Shown piece after piece: positions 58,503 through 64,000 of a stretch of 64,000 bases of DNA. Origin of the DNA: Serratia silvae. GTDB taxonomy: Bacteria; Pseudomonadota; Gammaproteobacteria; Enterobacterales; Enterobacteriaceae. The stretch is taken from positions 62,001 through 126,000 of the forward strand of contig NZ_JAGQDC010000014.1 in the NCBI RefSeq assembly GCF_023282985.1, written 5' to 3'. A model generated the notes under the pieces. It did not search any database, was not told the DNA's origin, and worked only from the letters and a program-made list of their open reading frames with translations. Each line of letters opens with the position of its first letter. Within the stretch, counting starts at the first letter, position 1. Both the position numbers and the translations under genes were made by a program.

Positions 58503-58529
58503 CCCCGACGCGAAAGTCGGGGGATTTTT
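58503..58529 (+). terminator. Rho-independent terminator
   Basis: CCCCGAC / GTCGGGG stem with a GCGAAA loop and a T-rich tail, directly after the mosaic-end match. It could belong to a gene lost at the join instead of to sapF. Confidence 0.8.
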
Positions 58530-58947
58530 GAACCTTTACCCCATCTGCTGAGCTCTCTTTCCGGTAATTAAGACATAAGTCACTTGCTTTTAAGTCGCAA
58601 ATGGCTTCCCTTCCCCCACTAATCGCAAATGCATATCATATTTTTGCAATATGCAATTATATTTTATTCCATTCAGTTATTAATTAGCACGTAACATTAT
58701 TTTATCTCGCCAATCTAATCAGTGAGGATATCCCCTACGTTGAGCCATGCAAACAACAGGATATCGCGCTGATGAACCACTCCCACCACCAACGCTTCTC
58801 GCAACTGATGCTTATCCTTGCCGCTGGCTTCTCTCTTTATGGCCAGGGTCTATGCAGCCATGACTGACGCCTGCCCCGTGGTTTTTTACCCTGCTGCCGT
58901 TGCCGATTGCGGCGGTGGCTTGTGGTATTGATGAAGGATTTAATCCG
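58530..58947 (+). other. AT-rich gap with a short membrane-like fragment
   Basis: 58600-58720 is strongly AT-rich. A 31-codon frame at 58771-58866 reads MNHSHHQRFSQLMLILAAGF and then stops (TGA). A second hydrophobic stretch in another frame (PWFFTLLPLPIAAVACGI) runs into the next gene. These could be relics of a membrane protein. No ribosome site is seen. Confidence 0.4.
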
Positions 58948-60114
58948 ATGGAATATCGCCTAACCCCTTTCCAGTGGTACCACGAAACCCAGCGCAGCTC
59001 TGGCGACAGTTCTCCACTCGAACCAGAGGCTGCAAGCCTACGGGAGCGATTTTTGTTAGGTCTGGGCACGTTTACCGACGAGGGATTGAATGCCGCCCTC
59101 AGCCATCGCATTGACGTTTTTACTGCGTCCTCAGCCTGCTATCCGGTGCTATTCCCCGATCGGGTCAGCGTTTCGCGTGAGGTGACATTGTCACATTACG
59201 ACCGTCTGTCGACGGCCTTGACGGTGGCGCAGGTTACCGGCGTGCAATCGCTTTGTAGCCACTATGCCGCTCGCCTCGCCCCTTTGGACAGCCCGGATGC
59301 CTCTCGGGAAAGCAATGTCCGCCTGGCACAGATCACCCAATACGCCCGCCAACTCGCCAGCCAACCCACCCTGATTTGCCCCAAGGCGTTACAACAGCTC
59401 GCTGAAGTTGGCCTGAGTACGCAAGATATTGTGACCTTTTCGCAAGTCATCGGTTTCGTTAGCTATCAGGCACGAGTGGTCGCCGGTATTGCCGCTCTGG
59501 CAGGCAGACCCGCTGTGGTGCTGCCAGGCTTTCCCCAATTCGAAGATGCTGAACTGGCAGGATTTTCCTGTACGGAACGGTTATGGCAAGCTCGCCTGCC
59601 GGAGATCATGGTCGAGCAGGCCCAAGCTCGCCAGCTCGACATTCTTGACCAAAGCCACCCGGATGCCCGCAACGAGTCTTATTATCTGCTGTTGGCCCAC
59701 GACGCGCCCGCCTTGCATGTGTTCAACTGCATTAACCACCAAGTTGACGGGTTATCTCCACGTCTGAGGGCTTTAGTTGCTTTGGTAACTTCACGCATTA
59801 ATGGCAGCCATTACTGTGTCGCCACCGCAGCCAATAACCTGGCCGATCCAGGATTGGCACAGGCATTAGCGGCTGGGATTGATCGCGCGCTTGAGGTAGC
59901 TGACGATCCGGTAAGTGCGGCCATAATTGGCGTGACGGCAGAACTGACGCGAACACCGGAGAAATTCACTGCTCAAAGCGTGCTGCCGCTATTGAACAGC
60001 GGGCTGGATCGGTCGCAAGCATTAGACGTGATTTTAACCTGCGCTCTGTACGCCTGGGAAAACCGGCTGCGTTACAGTCTTGGTGATGCGGTGGAAGCCG
60101 ATCTAGCGCAATAA
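58948..60114 (+). CDS. CMD/AhpD-like double-domain protein
   Basis: 388 aa from the ATG at 58948, which has GAAGGA 9 bp upstream; a TTG at 58900 would add unrelated hydrophobic residues. Two carboxymuconolactone-decarboxylase-like halves are visible. The redox motif of AhpD enzymes (CxxC...H) is not intact: the second half has GSHYCVATAANN, with Ser for the first Cys and no His, and the first half has LCSHYAARL with one Cys. It resembles a CMD-domain family of two-domain proteins often found with transporter and flavin-oxidoreductase genes (from memory). The role is unknown. The 3' end overlaps the LysR gene by 12 bp. Confidence 0.75.
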   Translation: MEYRLTPFQWYHETQRSSGDSSPLEPEAASLRERFLLGLGTFTDEGLNAALSHRIDVFTASSACYPVLFPDRVSVSREVTLSHYDRLSTALTVAQVTGVQSLCSHYAARLAPLDSPDASRESNVRLAQITQYARQLASQPTLICPKALQQLAEVGLSTQDIVTFSQVIGFVSYQARVVAGIAALAGRPAVVLPGFPQFEDAELAGFSCTERLWQARLPEIMVEQAQARQLDILDQSHPDARNESYYLLLAHDAPALHVFNCINHQVDGLSPRLRALVALVTSRINGSHYCVATAANNLADPGLAQALAAGIDRALEVADDPVSAAIIGVTAELTRTPEKFTAQSVLPLLNSGLDRSQALDVILTCALYAWENRLRYSLGDAVEADLAQ

Positions 60115-60999
60115 CCATGCCTGAGCCGCATCAAAAAAGTGCTGTGCCAACGGCGTGGCTCTTGATTGTTCGGCAATCACCAAGGCGGCATGACGTGACA
60201 TCGGCGCAATAGCAACGCTGCGCCGCTGCAATTGCGGCATCATTTCCATCTGCAAGTTACCGCCGGGGAATAATCCGCATCCCAAGCCGACAAAAATCCC
60301 CTGTAGCAGTTGGAAGATAGAGGTAGTTTCCATCCGGGTATGCAGCGTTAAGCCCACCTCACGAAACTGTTGATCCAGGTAACGGCGGAAGTAACGCGTC
60401 GGCTCCGCCAGGCATAATGGCAGCTCCGCCACGGTTGCCAGCGTCAGTGGACTTTCCCCCACCAGCTCGGGGAAATGCTGCGGATGAAACACCAGGTCTA
60501 TACCGCTATCGGACAATGACTGCGACTGGAAATGCAGCTCTTTGAGCGTGGGTAACTCAAAGAAACCGATGCCGATATCCACCGTGTGTGCGGTCAGCGC
60601 TTCCAACAGTTGATCGGCGCTCAATACCGCTACGCGATAGTCCAACTGCGGATAACGCTCGCTGACCGCCTTCAACATCTGCGCTAACGAAATGCTGCAC
60701 TGCGGCACGGTGCCGATGCGCAACGTCCCATTCAGCCCATGCTTGAGCGACTCTACTTCCAGCTTCAGCCCCTGGTAAACTGAAACAATTTCCCGTGCCC
60801 AGGCAAGCACCCGCTCACCTTCGGCAGTAAAGCCCTCAAAGTTGTTGCCACGGTTGATCAACGAGACGCCCAGCTCTTTTTCCAGGTTTTTCAGCCGCAT
60901 GGATAAGGTCGGCTGGCTGACAAAGCTGGCTTCAGCAGCGCGGCCAAAGTGGCGTTCCCGCTCAAGATTACACAGGTAGATAAGTTGCTTAATATCCAT
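60103..60999 (-). CDS. LysR-family regulator, divergent to the YdeP-like gene
   Basis: 298 aa. N-terminal winged HTH (FGRAAEASFVSQPTLSMRLKNLEKELGV), then a periplasmic-binding-protein-like effector domain (LRIGTVPQCSISLAQML, GIGFFELPTL, GIFVGLGCGLFPG). It faces away from the molybdo-oxidoreductase gene with 204 bp between starts, so it probably controls it. LysR genes beside fdhF/YdeP-type genes are a recurring arrangement. The effector is not known. Confidence 0.9.
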   Translation of the reverse strand: MDIKQLIYLCNLERERHFGRAAEASFVSQPTLSMRLKNLEKELGVSLINRGNNFEGFTAEGERVLAWAREIVSVYQGLKLEVESLKHGLNGTLRIGTVPQCSISLAQMLKAVSERYPQLDYRVAVLSADQLLEALTAHTVDIGIGFFELPTLKELHFQSQSLSDSGIDLVFHPQHFPELVGESPLTLATVAELPLCLAEPTRYFRRYLDQQFREVGLTLHTRMETTSIFQLLQGIFVGLGCGLFPGGNLQMEMMPQLQRRSVAIAPMSRHAALVIAEQSRATPLAQHFFDAAQAWLLR

Positions 61000-61203
61000 G
61001 TATTGGCTCGAAAAATGGTTTCTGTGTGAAGTATATCATTTGCTACAGCCTTGCTGGCAGCGGCGATAAGTGTCGTCTATCCCATCATTGCTCTATTCGA
61101 TTAGACGCCAAGCCCTCACGCCCCTAGACTTGCCACATAAACACTCAAAATGCTTAAAAAAGCATTTACCTTTTAGCTACATCAATCACCTGCGAAGAAA
61201 ATC

Positions 61204-63510
61204 ATGAAATTTAAACCGTCAATCAAGCCTTATCGCGGCGCGGCGGGCGGCTGGGGCTCATTGGAAGCCACCACCCGCTATGTGTTCGACAGCAAACAGG
61301 CGCTGAAAAATCTGCGCAACCTGATGCGCGTTAACAAGGCGCGTGGTTTCGACTGCCCCGGCTGTGCCTGGGGCGATGACAACCACAGCACCTTCAGCTT
61401 TTGCGAGAACGGTGCCAAGGCGGTCAGTTGGGAGGCTACCCGCAATGCGGTTGAACCGGCATTTTTTGCGGCCCACAGCGTCAGCACCCTGCGCGAACAA
61501 AGCGACTACTTTCTGGAGTATCAAGGCCGGTTGACGCACCCAATGCGCTACGACGCCAAGACCGACCGCTATCAGCCCATCACCTGGCCGGATGCCCTAA
61601 AACTTATCGCCAGCCATATCCAGGCGATGGATAACCCCAACCAGATAGAGCTATACACCTCTGGCCGAGCCAGCAACGAAGCCTCTTACCTTTATCAGCT
61701 GTTTGGCCGGATGCTGGGCACCAGCAACTTCCCGGACTGTTCCAATATGTGCCACGAAGCCAGCGGTGTCGGCCTCAAGCAGAGCATTGGCGTCGGTAAA
61801 GGCACCATCCGTATGGATGACTTCGAGCAGGCCGACGCGATTTTTGTGTTTGGCCAGAACCCCGGCACCAACCATCCACGCATGCTGCACAGCCTGAAAC
61901 ACGCGGCCAGACGTGGTGCACGCATCGTCAGTTTCAATACCCTACGCGAACGCGGGTTGGAAAGGTTTGCCGATCCGCAAAACCCGATCCAAATGCTGAC
62001 GCCCAAATCCTCCCCTATCAGTTCGGCCTATTTCCAGCCCAACCTGGGTGGCGATATGGCGGCAGTGCGCGGAATGGTGAAGGCACTGCTGGAAACCCAC
62101 CGCCAGCGTTTAGCCGCCAACGAGCCAGGGCTGTTTGACCAGCCGTTTATCGATCGGCACTGCGTGGGCATCGAGGATTATCTGGCACAGGTGGATGCCA
62201 CCTCATGGCAACAGATCACCACACAATCCGGGTTGAGTGAAACCCAGCTGCGCCATGCAGCTGCGATTTACCAAGGCGCAGAGCGTGTTATCTGCACCTG
62301 GGCGATGGGCGTCACGCAGCATAAGCACTCCGTACCGACGGTGCGCGAGATCACCAACCTGCAGTTGCTGTTCGGCCAGTTGGGCAAGCCAGGTGCGGGC
62401 CTATGCCCGGTACGCGGCCACAGCAACGTGCAAGGCAACCGCACCATGGGCATTGATGAGAAAGCGCCCAAGGCACTACTGGATAGCCTGGAGCAGCACT
62501 TTGGCTTTAGCCCGCGCCGCGAGATGGGCCACAATACGGTAGAAGCCATTGAAGCGATGCTGCGTGGTGAAGTCAAAGTGCTGATTGCGCTCGGGGGTAA
62601 TCTGGCAGCAGCAGCACCGGATACCGAGCGTACCGCCCAAGCCCTGCGCCGTTGTGATTTAACGGTGCATATCAGCACCAAGCTGAACCGCAGCCATCTG
62701 ATCACCGGTAAAGACGCGTTGATCCTGCCAACGCTGGGCCGTACCGAGTTGGATATGCAGGCCAGCGGCCCGCAATACATCACGGTGGAAGACTCCTTCA
62801 GCATGGTGCACGCCTCCGAAGGTATCGGCAAACCGCTGGCAGACACCCAACGTTCTGAAACCGCAATTGTCTGCGGCATTGCCGACGCGGTACTGGGCAA
62901 CCAAAAGTTGGACTGGCTGGAGCTGGCCGACGATTACTCACTGATCCGCCAGCATATTCAGGCCACCATTCCCGGCTTTGACGATTTTAACCAACGTTGC
63001 GAGCTACCTGGGGGGTTCTATCTTGGCAACGCCGCTGCCGAATTGCGCTTTGCAACTCAGAGCGGCAAAGCCGAGTTCAGTTCCGCTCCGCTACCCGATA
63101 CGTTGTTCCCGCAAATCGGGGCAGAAAAAGCGCCGTTCGTGCTGCAAACCCTGCGTTCACACGATCAGTACAACACCACCATTTATGGGCTGGACGACCG
63201 CTATCGCGGCGTTTACGGCCAGCGCGAGGTGCTGTTTATTCATCCGGAAGATTTGGCCGATCTTGGCCTGCAGGACGGCGAGCGGGTGGAGATTGAAACC
63301 TTGTGGAATGATGGCGTGAGCAGAAAAGTCAGCGGTTTCAAGCTGGTCAGCTATGATATCCCGCGCGGTAATCTGGCGGCCTACTATCCTGAAACCAACC
63401 CGCTGGTGCCGCTGGCCAGTTTTGGTGATGGTACCGGCACGCCGACTTCCAAGTCGGTTCCCGTAACCATCCGCCGCTGCGCTCAACCGCCTGCGTTGCG
63501 CATCGTTTAG
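61204..63510 (+). CDS. FdhF/YdeP-family molybdopterin oxidoreductase
   Basis: 768 aa, cytosolic (no Tat signal). The N-terminus has the family Cys block GFDCPGCAWGDD. The molybdopterin domain holds YTSGRASNEASYLYQLFGRM, SNMCHEASGVGLKQSIGVGKG and FGQNPGTNHPRML. The central part reads GAGLCPVRGHSNVQGNRTMG and the C-terminal cap has the dinucleotide-binding domain ending in TSKSVPVTIRR. It resembles E. coli YdeP, which is linked to acid resistance; formate dehydrogenase activity is often annotated but not shown. There is no selenocysteine TGA. Regulated most likely by the divergent LysR. Confidence 0.9.
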   Translation: MKFKPSIKPYRGAAGGWGSLEATTRYVFDSKQALKNLRNLMRVNKARGFDCPGCAWGDDNHSTFSFCENGAKAVSWEATRNAVEPAFFAAHSVSTLREQSDYFLEYQGRLTHPMRYDAKTDRYQPITWPDALKLIASHIQAMDNPNQIELYTSGRASNEASYLYQLFGRMLGTSNFPDCSNMCHEASGVGLKQSIGVGKGTIRMDDFEQADAIFVFGQNPGTNHPRMLHSLKHAARRGARIVSFNTLRERGLERFADPQNPIQMLTPKSSPISSAYFQPNLGGDMAAVRGMVKALLETHRQRLAANEPGLFDQPFIDRHCVGIEDYLAQVDATSWQQITTQSGLSETQLRHAAAIYQGAERVICTWAMGVTQHKHSVPTVREITNLQLLFGQLGKPGAGLCPVRGHSNVQGNRTMGIDEKAPKALLDSLEQHFGFSPRREMGHNTVEAIEAMLRGEVKVLIALGGNLAAAAPDTERTAQALRRCDLTVHISTKLNRSHLITGKDALILPTLGRTELDMQASGPQYITVEDSFSMVHASEGIGKPLADTQRSETAIVCGIADAVLGNQKLDWLELADDYSLIRQHIQATIPGFDDFNQRCELPGGFYLGNAAAELRFATQSGKAEFSSAPLPDTLFPQIGAEKAPFVLQTLRSHDQYNTTIYGLDDRYRGVYGQREVLFIHPEDLADLGLQDGERVEIETLWNDGVSRKVSGFKLVSYDIPRGNLAAYYPETNPLVPLASFGDGTGTPTSKSVPVTIRRCAQPPALRIV

Positions 63511-63514
63511 TTTA

Positions 63515-63553
63515 AATGGGCGTAACATGTGACTCAGCATGCCGCGCCCCTAC
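63515..63553. repeat. REP-like palindrome, second copy
   Basis: GGGCGTAACATG, a short spacer, then GCATGCCGCGCCCCTAC. It shares its arms with 37608-37636. It follows the oxidoreductase stop. Confidence 0.55.
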
Positions 63554-63681
63554 AGCAGTATTGCGTCAATTATCGCGAGCCATCGTCGGAAAAGCGTGAC
63601 GTTTGGCTTGCCCGCAAGGAGTGATTCGCGTAAAACTGTCAGCCGCAAATCTTGCCACTCACAACCCATTCACTGGACGAT

Positions 63682-64000
63682 ATGTTTCAAGATAACCCGC
63701 TGCTGGCGCAGCTTAAACAGCAACTTCACTCTCAAACCCCGCGTGTTGAAGGCGTAGTAAAAGGGACTGAGAAAGGTTTTGGCTTTTTAGAAGTCGACGG
63801 TCAGAAGAGTTACTTCATTCCACCGCCGTACATGAAAAAAGTCATGCATGGGGATCGTATCGTCGCCACCCTGCATACCGAAAAAGAGCGCGAAATCGCT
63901 GAGCCGGAAACCCTGGTTGAACCTTTCCTGTCGCGCTTTGTTGGTCGGGTGCAGAAAAAAGACGATCGCCTGTCGATCATCCCCGATCATCCGTTGCTGA
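63682..64000 (+). CDS. rnb: Exoribonuclease II, 5' part
   Basis: 106 codons from the ATG at 63682 to the window edge, beginning [20 protein letters not shown], nearly identical to E. coli RNase II. The segment covers the first cold-shock RNA-binding domain ([20 protein letters not shown]). The catalytic RNB domain lies outside. It degrades single-stranded RNA 3' to 5'. In E. coli the gene lies close to fabI and sapF. Confidence 0.96.
   Translation, partial: MFQDNPLLAQLKQQLHSQTPRVEGVVKGTEKGFGFLEVDGQKSYFIPPPYMKKVMHGDRIVATLHTEKEREIAEPETLVEPFLSRFVGRVQKKDDRLSIIPDHPLL

Overview
The window reads as chromosome of a member of the Enterobacterales, most likely Serratia or a close relative. This is inferred from gene order and protein similarity recalled from memory, not from a search. 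Most of it matches the Escherichia coli K-12 terminus region: pntAB, ydgH, ydgI, folM, rstAB, asr-ydgU-ydgD, hrpA, azoR, ydbH-ynbE-ydbL, ldhA-hslJ, nifJ(ydbK), ttcA, fnrS, zntB, mppA, mpaA-ycjG, tpx, tyrR, ycjFX-pspDCBA/pspF, sapABCDF and rnb. Base composition is moderately GC-rich except in a few accessory genes.

Layout. 1-3.6 kb: the end of a nonribosomal peptide synthetase (C-A-PCP-reductase), cut by the window edge. 3.7-14.8 kb: transhydrogenase, periplasmic and transport genes, folM, the RstAB two-component system and an M32 carboxypeptidase. 14.9-16.7 kb: an accessory island with a probable ADP-ribosyltransferase toxin/effector, flanked by 37-bp direct repeats and gene fragments. 16.8-31.3 kb: an RstA-box-preceded acid-shock operon, a protease, an AraC/MFS pair, hrpA, azoR, the YdbH-YnbE envelope bridge operon, ldhA, hslJ and an EmrE-type pump. 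31.5-45.3 kb: nifJ, an orphan membrane protein, ttcA, a glyoxalase-fold gene behind a LexA box, the sRNA FnrS with an FNR site, zntB, murein-peptide recycling genes, tpx and tyrR. 45.5-47 kb: a decayed M20 hydrolase plus transporter pair. 47.2-58.5 kb: the psp envelope-stress system with a sigma-54 promoter, a RyhB-type Fur-regulated sRNA beside a LysR remnant, and the sap transporter. 58.5-64 kb: a sequence matching a synthetic transposon mosaic end where fabI would be expected, a CMD-domain protein, a LysR/YdeP-type molybdo-oxidoreductase pair and the start of rnb.

Common themes are anaerobic and redox physiology (pntAB, ldhA, nifJ, FnrS, the molybdo-enzyme), envelope stress and lipid transport (psp, sap, ydbH operon, rstAB/asr) and murein-peptide recycling (mppA, mpaA, ycjG). 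The items most worth follow-up are the ART effector island, the RyhB homologue in the psp-sap interval, the LexA-box glyoxalase gene and the mosaic-end scar after sapF.
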